Below are positions 47,213 to 58,430 of a stretch of 64,000 nt of DNA, one piece after another. Origin of the DNA: Hexactinellida sp. DTS-2022 (lineage: Eukaryota > Porifera > Hexactinellida); contig JAPNXP010000004.1 in NCBI GenBank assembly GCA_028753945.1, forward strand, positions 1,178,001 to 1,242,000, in the 5' to 3' direction. The position numbers and the translations under genes were made by a program. The notes beneath the pieces are model-generated. The model was not told the origin of the DNA. It worked only from the letters and a program-made list of their open reading frames with translations, and searched no databases. Numbering within the stretch: position 1 is the first letter of the stretch; each line of letters opens with the position of its first letter.

Positions 47213-47798
47213 CATGTCATCATCACTATGAAGGTGTTAAATTATTTCAGAAAGGTGTTTCATACATTACTTAATTCATTCATTCAATAATATCAAACAG
47301 AAATAACAACAAATATTAATATTAATAATTTTCAAATGTTACATTCGTAATCAGCCTACTAATTTACTTATTATGCCCGTTTGAAGCAAGTCAGTGCAAA
47401 TATTAAATACAAGATCATTTACTAGTGATGCAACTTGATTTTTTGAGCTTAGTCAGACGTTTGTCACCAGGCATAAAGATATCTAATTGACAATCGTGTG
47501 TGGGAAGTGCTAAACTTGTTTAGGACACTTTGTATCAGCCAGGTTGAGATCACTCTGTTATTCACACTCCAAACTGTTCAATCTTAGACAGCAAGTTGAT
47601 AAATTGGTGCAGTACGTTCTTCTAAGAGTTTCCTCTATCTACATCAAGAGTTCTGCAAATACTATACAGGTTTTTGATGTTCATCTGTTCAAATCTCTTG
47701 CACAATTTAAAAATATAGCTAATTGTATGGAGGAAAAAGAAAAAAAAATATTTGTATTTTTAATGTATTTTATTAAAAATACTTGATACTTGATTAAT

Positions 47799-47818
47799 AG
47801 AGTGTCGACAGACACTCT
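47799..47818 (-). repeat. perfect hairpin at the 3' side of the Helitron
   Basis: AGAGTGTC-GACA-GACACTCT: an 8-bp stem with a 4-base loop, directly beside the minisatellite. A short hairpin near the 3' end is a hallmark of Helitron termini. No CTRR end follows at the usual distance, so the exact terminus is not fixed. Confidence 0.5.
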
Positions 47819-48471
47819 AAAACGAGCCATGTAGTATTAGACACTCGATTACGAGCCATGTAGTATAAGACACTCGATCACGAGCCATGTAGTATAAGAC
47901 ACTCGATCACTAGCCATGTAGTATAAGATACTCGATCACGAGCCATTTAGTATAAGATACTCGATCACGAGCCATTTAGTATAAGATACTCGATCACGAG
48001 CCATTTAGTATAAGATACTCGAACCCGAGCCATACAGTACAAGATACTCGACCCCGAGCCATGTACCATAAGACACTCAATCACGAGCCATATACTATAA
48101 GACACTCGAACACGAGCCATGTACTATAAGACTTCGAACACGAGCCATATACTATAAGACACTCGAACACGAGCCATGTACTATAAGACTTCGAACACGA
48201 GCCATGTACTATAAGACTTCGAACACGAGCCATGTACTATAAGACCTCGAACAGGAGCCATGTACTATAAGACTTCGAACACGAGCCATATACTATAAGA
48301 CACTCGAACACGAGCCATGTACTATAAGACTTCGAACACGAGCCATGTACTATAAGACCTCGAACACGAGCCATGTACTATAAGACCTCGAACACGAGCC
48401 ATGTACTATAAGACCTCGAACAGGAGGCGGAGCCATGCACTATAATATACTCGAACATGAACCATGTACTA
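47819..48471. repeat. minisatellite, about 22 units of 28-30 bp
   Basis: Units read roughly CGAACACGAGCCATGTACTATAAGACACT. There are blocks of variants: TTTAGTATAAGATACTCGAT near 47930-48020, then TGTACTATAAGAC with a 2-base deletion later. It lies 60 bp beyond the stop of the Helitron gene. Unequal spacing blocks imply local expansion. It is not a CRISPR array. Confidence 0.95.
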
Positions 48472-48531
48472 TCTTCAGCACAATTTATACGAACACTTAA
48501 TGTTCTTGATAAGTGTGTGGATATGCTACTC

Positions 48532-50374
48532 CTAAATGAGATTGCTACTTACAATAGGATACAATGCGTCATAATGATTAGAACAAGATCCAGAGAAATT
48601 AATACTATGAAACAACACAACAAGGTGTCTCCCTCCATATATTGGATCACTTGGTTTACCGAGAATATTGTCAGTAGACACATCAGTTATTACCCACTTA
48701 GAAGGGTCTGTAACAACAGCATTAATGTAACTAACATTATTATCAGCTAAGATTCCAAACATAATAAGTTCATTCACAGTTCCCCAAGAGTAATTACACT
48801 TCATATTACTCAAGTGTTGCTGAATAGTAACTGCATTATAGCCTTGGATGCCACAGAAAGCAGCAACATAAGGACTTTGTTCAAATGTGTCTATTAGAGA
48901 ACCACGGATATTATGATGCTCACTTTCATCACCGAAAATAATGTGAGACAATGTTCTAAAGAAACAATTCCCATCACTTGTTACAGGAACTATCCTGAAA
49001 TTAAACCGATCTCTTACATTTGTACGCATAAAATCATAATAACCAGTAGCTGAGACTCTAGACCCAGTATAGTTAGTCGGTCTTAAAGGTATTCTCTGTA
49101 GATTAATGCATTGTGCTAATGACTGTCTCATCGCAAATGTGAATGAATTAGCATTGTCATATGCAACTACAGGAGGCAGCACAGGAGTAGGGATGGACAC
49201 ATGACTAACAATTACATCCTGAATATCCTTGGTTGTATTATCATTTAGTGTTTGGTCAATATCAATACTATCATCTTGACTAGTAGCATGTGGAATAATT
49301 GGTTGATTATCCACATTACTACAGTCACTAACAACAGTTCCAAGAGAAATCAACATTGGCTTATGATCACTAAAGTATGATTCATAAAAACCAGATGAAC
49401 AGGTCAAGTTTTTAGTGAATACACAATCCAGCTGAGATCCATAGTTAGTGGATACTCCAGACAAAGATTGCATCATCCCTTTATTTGAAAAATACTTTAT
49501 CAAGGTATCTCTCTCAAGAGATCGCGCAAATAAATCTATATTGAAGTCCCCAGTAACTATCAAGGGATCAGAGTTATCAATTTTACATAGAACCTGATCA
49601 AGTTGAGAGTAAAATTCCTTCATTGGGGATTGTGGTGATCGGTATATAGACATTACTACGACAGGCTTATCGATTATCATGGGATCATAGAACTGGATAA
49701 TCAATATCTCGATCCTTGCACCATTATGACAGCCTGAGTGTGCAACTAAAGACTTACACACCGCTGGATTTCGGGAGTATATGTGTGTACCAGAACCAGG
49801 CAGTCTAGCACTACTATCAATTCTACCAATGAGAGTATGACCAGGGATATTAAAGTTATCAGTGGCTAAAGTCATTGTCTCATGTAAGATTAACACTTGG
49901 GATTGCAATATGAGTGGATCTAAGGTCAAGTCTTCCCAGTGTTTGTTCAATGAACGAACATTGTGTACATAGATATCTGGACTAGTTAGTGGAATAGACC
50001 ACATAATAGCACAGTGTTCTCGTAACCGCTTAAGTTCTAAGTGGACAGGATCTTTTTCAGATAACTTATTAGTTAGTTTTAGATTGCCAACTACAAACAG
50101 ACCAGATGCCGATTTAGCCCTACTGAGCGCGGTGTATAACGCATTACGTAGCATACGTATTTCTATATGGATTACAACACAGTCGTAAGTATCGCCTTGA
50201 CTCTTATGAATTGAAAGAGCTTCAGCTACTATGAAAGGAAACTGCTTCCTAACAATCTTATAACAACTCACACTTTTCCCTCTCTGGAAACGTCGCGTTT
50301 CCAATCCAATAGGAGTCCAGTTCCTTGGAATTGCATTATCTCTAACATAACGATGCTGAGACTTTGCTCGTTTG
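48532..50374 (-). pseudogene. Helitron helicase C-terminus, EEP nuclease and OTU protease
   Basis: From 50374 the frame continues the helicase (AEALSIHKSQGDTYD and ALYTALSRAKS are motifs V and VI of SF1 helicases). About 200 residues of endonuclease/exonuclease/phosphatase domain follow, with a catalytic Glu in ILHETMT, GDFNID and SDHKP all present. An acidic linker comes next, then an OTU-type cysteine protease domain (SDGNCFFRTL with the catalytic Cys; NHYDAL with the catalytic His). It ends at TAG 48532-48534. All catalytic residues look intact. Upstream of 50385 the open frame continues into MULE terminal DNA, so an apparent N-terminus rich in GQIPT repeats is not Helitron protein. In Helentrons the nuclease is thought to help integration; the OTU role is unknown. 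Confidence 0.9.
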
Positions 50375-50384
50375 TCCTTTCCAA

Positions 50385-52607
50385 GGGACCGCGGAAAATG
50401 ACCCAAAACCCAAGTCGGAATTTGGGCCAAAACTGATGTCGGAATTTGACCCAAACCTGAAGTAGGAATTTGACCCAAAATAATTTTGGTAATTTTGGGA
50501 GTTGGAATTTGACCCAAAATAAAATGGGGAGTAGGAATTTGACCCAAAATATTAGCTTGGGAGAGCATGTTTTATAATGATTAATTAATTAAGTGTAATA
50601 AATTAAAGAAATGACAGTAATATAGAATGAGAGAAATGATAATGTATTATGGAATGATGATAAATAAGGAAAAATAAAGAAAATTATAACCAAGGAAAGG
50701 TTCAGTGTTATTGGAATATTCTAGTTATGCTATCAATTTTTTCCCGAAAAATTGGGCACTCGCGCTTTAACCGCATTAATTCATTTGCACAATTTTCACA
50801 AAACCCAGCATGGGCGAAATTTCCATGTAAAAGTGCAAAGTTCTCTATTCTATGCAGCGAGATTTATTAGATTCTTCATCACTAGGTGAATCTATTTCTT
50901 CTTGAAAAGACAGTGAATCACCTGGCTCAATACCGTTTTGTTTTCTCTACCAATTGTTTGAGAAATGCAGTTTACCAATTCCAATGCAGTGTATGTGCCA
51001 TTTAGGTATTTTGTTTTGTACTCATTTCTAAGTGCTTTCTTTAAACGATTCTTTAGTTTGGGGGGCCTTGAAATTTCCTATCCATTTTCTAACCTTCGTT
51101 GTTCCAAATCATAATCATCCATTATATTGTTTAATGAGGATAGAAATTTCCAGATGTTAGGGTGATTTGTTTTAATATATCCGTTAAGAGATTTGTGGTA
51201 CGATTCAGCACCGTTGTTTGTGCTAAATTCGTAGTAGAAAACTGAGAGATTTTCACTTCCGTTCATCCAATTCTTGGAGATTTTTTTTTAAAATGTACTA
51301 ACAAGTTGTAATTCGTTATCAGTTAATCCTGATAATGACAATTCCAGATCCAGATATGTCGGTAGAATATCCTCTTTTGTTAAAAATGGTAGAGACATCA
51401 ATTGATGAATCCATTTCTTGAATGCTTTGTTGTGTTTGAACAAATTGCAGAGCCCTAGTTTCTGTACTTTGTCATAAATAGCTTTTGTATAATGGAACCA
51501 AAATCCAATGATAACTATCCGGGGAAAATAGAGATAAACGCATTCCGTGAGGCCTTTTCAATTCACACATCGCAAAAGTTGGTCTAAATTCTGGAACCAA
51601 ATTATGAACAGCCGTTTGTATGGCCACATAGAGTTGCTCACTCTTCGCAGTCATGAGAATATGTATTGCAGGGATAGCGTGTTCTTTGATCCTTATAAAA
51701 TAGTTGGGAGTTGGTAGAAGAGACGGGGAACAACTTTAAAGGTGGCATCAAAATGGATTGTTTCTGCTTCCTTAAGTTTAGCTAGGCTTAGATCACTAGC
51801 GAAAATGACTGCTATCTCATTTCCATCCCTAATTGTTACTCGGTGGTTACTGGAGTAAGGAGAATTCATCAATAGTTCATCCAAATCTTCAGGAGTTGAT
51901 GGCAATTTCGGCAATTGTAATCTACGTCTCTTTACCAGGGTACTTTCGAGTTTCTTGAAAGTCAAAAAAGATCCTTCTTGGGAATCACGACACTCTTTGT
52001 TAAAAACCTCTCGTAAATTATCTGTCGATAATTCAGCAGCTCTCTTTATTCTGTTTGTTAATATAATACTATCGGTTCCATAATCACATTGAGAATGACA
52101 GTGATTTTTGTCATTATGAGGAGATTTTCTGGTGTGTAAATTTTCGCCAAGCTAAGACATCCTTTCTGTTTTGCGAGAGTGCATCTTAGATAAATTGTAC
52201 CATTATTTTCATGATACTTGACATTCGATACCCCTCAGAGATATAATTCACAGAATTTGATTTCTTTCCTTCTACCACAGAATATTCCATTTGATAGTTT
52301 CTGAAAGATGTATTACGTTATATAGTAGACGTTTTCTCAAGTGAAAACAAACAAAATAGAAGTGCAAAGTTAGAAAATTGATTCAATCAGAATCCCTAAA
52401 TATCCTGTTGTATTGATGACATCTTTTGGGTAAAAATCCTACTCCCCATTTATTTTGGGTCAAATTCCTACTCCCAATTTTATTTTGGGTCAAATTCCTA
52501 CATCAGTTTTGGGTCACATTCCTACTACCAATTTTATTTTGGGTCAAATTCCAACTTCACAAATTTTCGGTCAAATTCCAACATTTTTTGGGTCTAATTC
52601 CTGCGTC
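50385..52607 (-). mobile_element. Mutator-like element (MULE) inserted in the Helitron helicase
   Basis: A 2223-bp insertion flanked by a 10-bp duplication TCCTTTCCAA (50375-50384 and 52608-52617). Target duplications of 9-10 bp are the Mutator signature. Both ends are arrays of GGAATTTGACCCAAAA in opposite orientation (50400-50550 and 52430-52600). The interior encodes pieces of a MULE transposase. The helicase frame is in the same phase on both sides of the insertion. Confidence 0.9.
51078..51965 (-). pseudogene. decayed MULE transposase
   Basis: Three open segments in order on the minus strand. 51693-51965 has the catalytic-core start (ETIHFDATFKVVPRLFYQL, containing the first Asp of the DDE triad). 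51472-51654 has HGMRLSLFSPDSYHWI. 51078-51266 has STNNGAESYHKSLNGYIK, the conserved C-terminal block. Stops and frameshifts separate them, so it is inactive. A Cys/His-rich stretch near 52080-52200 may be the remains of the FLYWCH/WRKY-type DNA-binding finger usually found upstream. Confidence 0.8.
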
Positions 52608-52617
52608 TCCTTTCCAA

Positions 52618-54152
52618 CTGTTGGATCATCAAACTCCATCCAGAGGATACAGGGAACTCGTTCCAGAGAATCGCTCTTGGTACCATAAACTATTTTCTTC
52701 AAGAGGCCAGTAGTTCCATTAACCAGACCATCTTGTATGTCGTTGTTCACTGTCATGAGGTATCTAGCGCCCAGCTTCAAGAAGAGCTCATAGGGTAGTC
52801 CCTGGGTGTCACACACCTTTAGGTGTTTAATAAGGTTACTCAGCTTGTCAGTAATACCTCCAGCATTGTCTCCTACTAAAGAATCAATAGCTATAAATCT
52901 AAAACCTTCAGTGGTTAATGCATTGAGAACAATCTCGTTATGAGCATTAACACTGGCGTTTGTACTAAACAGATGGATAGATTTTATGGGAAGATTCTCA
53001 TAAGAATCTTTCGCAATAGTTCTACTAGTAAATAGATTTGTGTCATGCTCAGTTAAACAACAGTTAGCAAAATTGTTCAATGCTAATGCAAACTTCTGAT
53101 CATCTTTTTGTCTCATTATTTCCGTCAGTTCTATATATGAGAATTTTTCCCAAAGGTACGGACCAACCAGCCCGTCGTAACTATTGGCACTGGAGACTGA
53201 AATTTGAAATACATAGCTATCCATAACCGGACGTAACTGATGGAAATCTCCAACACAGATGATGGAGACACCACCAAAGTCCAGTGAATTATCCATAATA
53301 GCTTTTAGTCGGTTATTAACCTGAGACAAAATTTTACTACCAACCATGGATATTTCATCTATTATAACAACTTTCAAACAGCTTAGCTTACTTCTTAATG
53401 TGTTACAAACATCAGAAGATAAGTTGGGCATTTCGCCGTTAAACTCCGTTACAGGTAAAGCAAATGCAGAATGTAGTGTCATACCACGGATATTAAAAGC
53501 AGCTTTACCTGTAGGAGCTGCTAGCAGTACCTTAATAGCATCAGGCTTAGTGCCAGGTAGTGAATTCATAAATCTTACCAAACCTTCGTATAAGACTCGT
53601 ACCACCGTACTCTTACCAACACCAGCACCTCCTCCTATATAGAGATACATGGGCAGCTGCTTGATGGTCTTAAAGCAGTGCAGAGTGTGGAGGAATACAG
53701 TACGCTGAACCTTGTTCAAGTTGCGACACATCTCAAGGAATACCTCCTCAGTATTCATGTTAGGAATATTGAAGAACCCTCCTACAGATTTAGTTCCGGG
53801 GTCACTATTGGGATCTACAGTCCAGGGATTGTCGTTCCCTGGATTGTCTACCTGGAAGTCAGTATCCTCAATAACCACTGCACCCTCATTGTTAATTATT
53901 TCCTCAATAGCAATCCCATCAAAGTTGAGCTCATCAGGGTCCAAGTCCTCGAGGATATTAATAGCCTCGTCAATTGAGGATTGGTCTCTACTTTCAAACA
54001 ATTCCCTATTCTGAGTAATCAGATTAAGATGGGTAGCATACATAGACTTAAAGTCGATATTGTCAGTATCACTACTGTCAGTTCTCCATGGTGCAAACAG
54101 CATTAACTGTTCTCTATAAAAGTTAACTTTGTCCTGTATAATACTATACCTT
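52618..54152 (-). pseudogene. Helitron Pif1-type helicase, N-terminal part
   Basis: Begins at about 54152 after a possible acceptor. The internal Met at 54103 is not the true start. It carries FYREQLMLFAPWR at the entry to the helicase. Walker A GGGAGVGKST lies near residue 157 of the open frame, motif Ia APTGKAA near 196, Walker B IIDE at 247 and motif III GDFHQL at 285. The SF1B (Pif1/RecD2) helicase unwinds DNA for rolling-circle transposition, fused to the Rep domain. It is cut at 52607 by the MULE; the last codons of the open frame beyond that are MULE DNA. Translation across the region 54153-54177 is uncertain. Confidence 0.9.
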
Positions 54153-54177
54153 CTAAATCAGATAATTTTAGCTTTAC
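54153..54177 (-). other. 25-nt frame gap between Rep and helicase
   Basis: The Rep frame hits TAA here and the helicase frame begins just beyond. The gap reads GTAAAG...GATTTAG, with GT-AG ends, but 25 nt is shorter than a normal spliceosomal intron. Two compensating indels are an equally good explanation, because the gap is also open in a third frame. Confidence 0.5.
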
Positions 54178-55821
54178 GTATCTTTGAGAGGAAATAGTCT
54201 CGGATTATCGACCAGGGAAGCTGCCTCGTCTTCCATATTTTCCTCCTCAAAGTCGGGATTAATTTTACATATTCGCTTACTAGATTGGAATTCATACCAA
54301 GCGGCAAACTCAGCTAGGCATGTTTCCTCTAACTCATCAGGTCGTTGCATGTAGTGCTCAATTAGACCTGACAGAAGTATATCTACAGAATCCTGTTCCA
54401 TACCCATTAGAACGGGTTTGGACTTGAGTATCCTAACCCGTTTATTGGCAGGATTGGTGTTAATATAGACATTGGCTCTACTGCACTTAGAGAGAGGGAG
54501 ACTGAGGAGATGGTAAGAAACCTCCTGAGCTGATACCTCGCTACAGCTCTGAAACTTGTATGCAATTCCCCTCAGTCTCTCCTTAATAGTGGCATTGCCT
54601 GCTTTCAGATGCATTAAGGCATCTCTCAACAACTTAGACATCCCACGCTGGGACTTTCCGATATACGAAATAACGTAAACAGCACAAGCATATGGATCCA
54701 ATATGTATTGGAGATCCATATTAGCTTTCCATAAATGCAATATAGTCTTATTATGAGCATTGATTCGTATCTCATTCAAATTTCGTTTCAGAAATATAGT
54801 TGGTCTATTTATACAAGATCTCAATGCAGTTATGTATTGCTCTTCGGTAACATAGAGTTCATTAAATAAATCCTGTATCGTTATACTACCCAAGTCAGTA
54901 TCGCTCTTATCATAGGTGTCAATTAGCGTATATATTTTCTTAGCAGTCTCCTTAAGAGCTGCATTAGCAGCTATCTCCTCTTTGGTAGCCGTACTGGCAT
55001 CAAACTCCAATGGTTCTAAAATTTTAGTTGAAACCACTGGAGGGTACGGAATACCAAACCTACAGCGCCGAAACGACTTTTTCTTATAACACGTATTTGT
55101 GTGCTTATGTCGCTGTAACTTAATATCATCCTCAGTTATTATACTAGTCTCATCTGGCAATTTAACTGAGATAGTACGATCGATAAATTGTATGACTTCA
55201 TTTAACGGATTGTGGCCATACTTAGGGGCATCTTGTACCCAAAGTAACGAATGCACATGTGGTGACCCTCTTTGCTGAAATTCTATTCTCAAATAGTAAT
55301 CAGTCAATTTACCAAGGGGACTAACCTCTGATCGAAGCACCTTAAATAGCTCCTTGGAGCGGTGATCAAAGTACCTAGCACAAGTGACAGGATCTCTCCT
55401 TATCAGATCTGCTCTCTCGCTCCACTGGAATTCCAGAACCTCTTCAACAGATAGCTTAACATCATCTAGGATCTGTTTCAGTATCCTTAGTAGCTCTAGC
55501 CATTTAGTCTCAGCAGCAGACAGAGTTAGAAAGAACGTGGGACATCCCAGCTGTCTTATCATAGACATCAGCTCTCTCTGTTTCTGCTGCCAGAATGCAG
55601 GGGTAGACCGAACTTGTTTCAAGAACTTAAAAGCCTCATCGTCCTCAACCATTCTCTCTAGATTGTCGTCATTGAGAACATCAGACACAGTTATAGCCTG
55701 TCCGTCTGTAGACTTTGTTTTTCTCATACAAATGTTGATAGCATTGTTCAAGCTAGTTGACTCTACCAGTTTGTATTTGAGAAATAGAAGGGGAATGTTA
55801 GTGCTACATCTCCGATCATAT
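54178..55821 (-). CDS. Helitron Rep (HUH) exon
   Basis: The exon starts after acceptor TTCACTAG (minus strand), phase-compatible with the previous exon; the upstream Met at 55892 is intronic. It begins YDRRCSTNIPLLF. The Helitron-like N-terminal domain has the first motif FFLTLSAAETKW (about residues 120-131 counting from 55892). The HUH metal-binding motif PHVH is at 55251-55262 inside YLRIEFQQRGSPHVHSLLW. The two-tyrosine nicking motif YVISYIGK is at about 54654-54677. This protein nicks and rejoins the Helitron ends during rolling-circle transposition. All catalytic residues are present. The following 25-nt gap interrupts the join to the helicase. Confidence 0.9.
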
Positions 55822-55992
55822 CTAGTGAATTGTTTTGTAGTTATTAGTAAGATAGTAATTACAAGAAACATATAATTTGACCATGGATACACATCTGAAT
55901 TAGACTAAAAATCCATTGTTTAGTATAACAATGAAAATAATATTTGTAATTTAATAGTAAAGATTTAGAAATAAGTATTGAGTATAACTAAC
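55822..55992 (-). other. Helitron intron between DUF6570-like and Rep exons
   Basis: 171 nt, GTTAGT...CACTAG, AT-rich. It splits an Arg codon and restores a continuous Helitron protein (DILR to YDRRC). Confidence 0.75.
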
Positions 55993-56842
55993 CTCAAAAT
56001 GTCAGACTTTGATTTCTTGAGGATCGACAGGTCCTCAGGTAAGTCTTTGCATTGACCAGCAAACACACAAGGGTAAGCTAGTTCCTCTATAAACTTATCC
56101 TGTGAGAAGTACAGAGGCTTCCTCCCTTCTCCAGGAGCCAATTTCATTAGCAGGTTCTCATTGGACAGCAGCAGTGTGTCTAGAGAACCAGGGTTAATGG
56201 GGAGATCATCCTTGGTCTCATCCCAATCATCAATCTCCTCAACAACTCCTCAAGGTTATCGAAGAGCTGCTCGATACCAGGAACAGTCTCAGAACCCTGT
56301 TCCTCTTCGTCTACAACTACATCAGAAGGCTCGTCATTCGGGTTAACAATAAAATTAACATTACCAGAACCAGTTCGTGGAACAGAATTAACCCAATCCT
56401 CTGAAACTACTACCTTCTCTAGCTTGAAGAGCTCAGTGGTAGAGAGATAGCGAGCGGCTTCTAACACTACATTCGGTCTGATCGTTTCGTATAAATAGGG
56501 TTTCGCGAACGATAACTTACGAAACAATTGTAACTGAATAGTTTGGGACTGTAGGAATGTCCTAGGTAACCGATTAACAGTCTTATCTATGTCTATGGGA
56601 ACATTAACAACCATGCCATGCAGTCCGTGCTGTCTCTCCCTGCCCAGAGATCTGATGTTCATGAACTCGTGTCTGGGAGATACCAGTCTCTGTTCAATCA
56701 CAGTCAGACCAGTTAGCTCAGGAGGAATCTCGGGGAAAGACAAGCCACGGCATAACGCTATTTTAGGGACTCTGTCATCTTTGATGTTAACCAGACAGGT
56801 CTTACATACATATTCTATGTTGACTGTCTCATAGAGAAAAAC
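55993..56842 (-). pseudogene. Helitron DUF6570-like exon, with a frameshift
   Basis: The exon runs from acceptor CCCCTTTAG to donor GAG|GTTAGT. It starts VFLYETVNIEYVCKTCLVN, has a CxxC pair, then the recognisable segment LTGLTVIEQRLVSPRHEFM and HGMVVNVPIDIDKTVNRLP found upstream of Rep in animal Helitrons. Near 56243 one base is missing: upstream the frame is LFDNLEEL, downstream it continues in another frame through EEIDDWDETKDDLP and LLMKLAPGEGRKPLYFSQDK. The apparent separate frames at 56180-56743 and 55965-56147 are therefore one exon. The role in transposition is not known. Confidence 0.8.
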
Positions 56843-56997
56843 CTAAAGGGGAATAATAGATAATAATAATGTAACAATAGGATAAGTTATCCCGCATATT
56901 ATATTTGAGTATGTCTTTGATTAATTAATTATCTCTAATTAGATAATATTTTAGTAAATAAATTATTTAAATATATAAAGTATAAGAATATAATTAC
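56843..56997 (-). other. Helitron intron between first and second exons
   Basis: 155 nt, CAG|GTAATT...CCTTTAG, phase 0. It is AT-rich and has no other feature. Confidence 0.75.
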
Positions 56998-58047
56998 CTG
57001 TTTGACGAAATCAGAGTTGGAAAGATTCGTTGAAACAAGTTTTTCTCTCTTAAGAATAACAACTGTTTTCCTGAAATGGAGACATCCACAACAAGAACAA
57101 ACATACGTTGGACCTTGAGATATCTGGGAGAAATAACTTTGAATAACAGAGTTAACCTCCTCTCTATTAATTCTATACTTCTCCAGAACATTTTTGTTGT
57201 GCTTTTCACGCACATCAGGATCCTTCAATCTTTGAGCAGCAGCGTCATTATGCTCAACACGCTTACCAGGATCCTTCAATCTCTCGGTCATAGAATATAG
57301 CTGTTGTTTATTATGCTCAGCACGCTTTTCAGGATCCTTCAATCTCTCATTCATAGCGTCTAGCTGATGTTTATTATGCTCAGCACGCATTTCAGGATCC
57401 TTCAATCTCTCAGTCATAGATTCTAGCTGCTGTTTATTATGTTCAGCACGCTTTTCAGGATCCTTCAATCTCTTTGTAATGTCCCGTAATTGATTCTGTT
57501 TGTGCTGAGATAGAAAATCAGGATCCTCACAATCTTCATTGAAACGCTCAAGACGAGCCTCATTCTCAGTTTTACAAAACTCCGAGTCATCAGTTCGTCT
57601 CTTCTTGATAGCAGCTCGATTTCTATCTTTTCTAGCCCGATATCCTCTTCTCTTCCGAGACTTAGGGGTAGATATACCCTTTTCAGGAGTCATTGGTACA
57701 TCAGAATACTGGCTGGACAAATCGAGGTCGTTTTGAGGTACAACTTGAGACGATATCGGAGTCATTTGTACCGTTTGAGAGGAGAATATAATCGCATCTG
57801 GTTGGGAACATTCGTCTATTTCCATAGCACAAATTTCCTCCTCCGTTGTTGAACCAGGCCCAGGATTTATTTCAATCCCACCGATTATCAATAAGGCGCT
57901 GATGGTATTAGCCTGTAGGCGGGTAGAAATGCGCCATAATATGTCGATACATATAGTAGACTTTTTGATTATAGACTGGGATAGTGGGGACCTAGCACGC
58001 CCACTCCAACCACTTATTCTTGCTCTATAAAGCTCAATTGATATCAT
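56998..58047 (-). CDS. Helitron first coding exon with repeat domain and 2A-like motif
   Basis: The ATG at 58047 starts 350 codons ending at donor CAG|GTAATT (phase 0). A hydrophobic stretch ALLIIGG is followed by IEINPGP (residues 58-64, nt 57856-57876), close to a 2A ribosome-skipping motif but with Gly where Asp is usual. A basic region (KSRKRRGYRARKDRNRAAIKK) looks like a nuclear localisation signal. Five tandem repeats of about 22 residues follow (LKDPEKRAEHNKQQLxxMTER-type), probably helical. The end has a Cys motif (YVCSCCGCLHF), as in the N-terminal exons of other animal Helitrons. It is the first exon of the Rep-helicase gene. Confidence 0.8.
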
Positions 58048-58430
58048 ATCTAATTATTAATAAGTCAAAAATATAAAGCGAAATATAAAATAGATTTACA
58101 GTAAATACAGCAACTAAAGTAAAGTTTTACTATATTTTTATTTAATATTATTTTGTATTATAATTGATTTCGAATTAATACACATAAATTCTAGTAGTAA
58201 CAGTAATATTGAGAACGAATAGTGAGAAAGAAAAAGAAAGTGTATTAATAATAGAATATGAAAAACATTACCTTCAAAAATAGAAGTTTACCAGAATGAT
58301 TCAAAAGAATAAAGTCAAAAAGAATAAAGTCAAAAAGTCAAATAATGAGGAAAATAGAAAATATTTAATTTATACTTCTTGAAATAGACAAAATCCATAC
58401 ATGATATAGAATAGAAACCTGTAAGTATAG
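58048..58430. other. 5' flank of the Helitron gene
   Basis: AT-rich, with a direct repeat AGAATAAAGTCAAAA near 58306-58335. The Helitron 5' terminus and promoter should be here, but no TC end or inverted repeat matching the other side was found. Confidence 0.4.

Larger units (their letters stand above)
47799..58047 (-). mobile_element. Helitron (Helentron-like) with Rep-helicase, EEP and OTU domains
   Basis: The minus-strand gene carries, in order, a Cys-motif N-terminal exon, a DUF6570-like exon, the HUH replication initiator, a Pif1-type helicase, an endonuclease/exonuclease/phosphatase domain and an OTU protease domain. This is the domain set known for animal Helentron/Helitron2 elements, which move by rolling-circle replication. 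The outer ends were not found exactly; coordinates span the hairpin to the first ATG. The gene is broken by a MULE insertion, a one-base deletion near 56243 and a frame problem at 54153-54177. Confidence 0.9.

Noticed and set aside
47819..48471. Repeat array as a CRISPR
   Set aside because: Units are directly adjacent with no unique spacers, and the host is eukaryotic; it is a minisatellite.
53346..54014. Plus-strand frames opposite the Helitron helicase, and likewise at 55384-55875, 56161-56834 and 57076-57736
   Set aside because: Antisense shadows of the Helitron exons.
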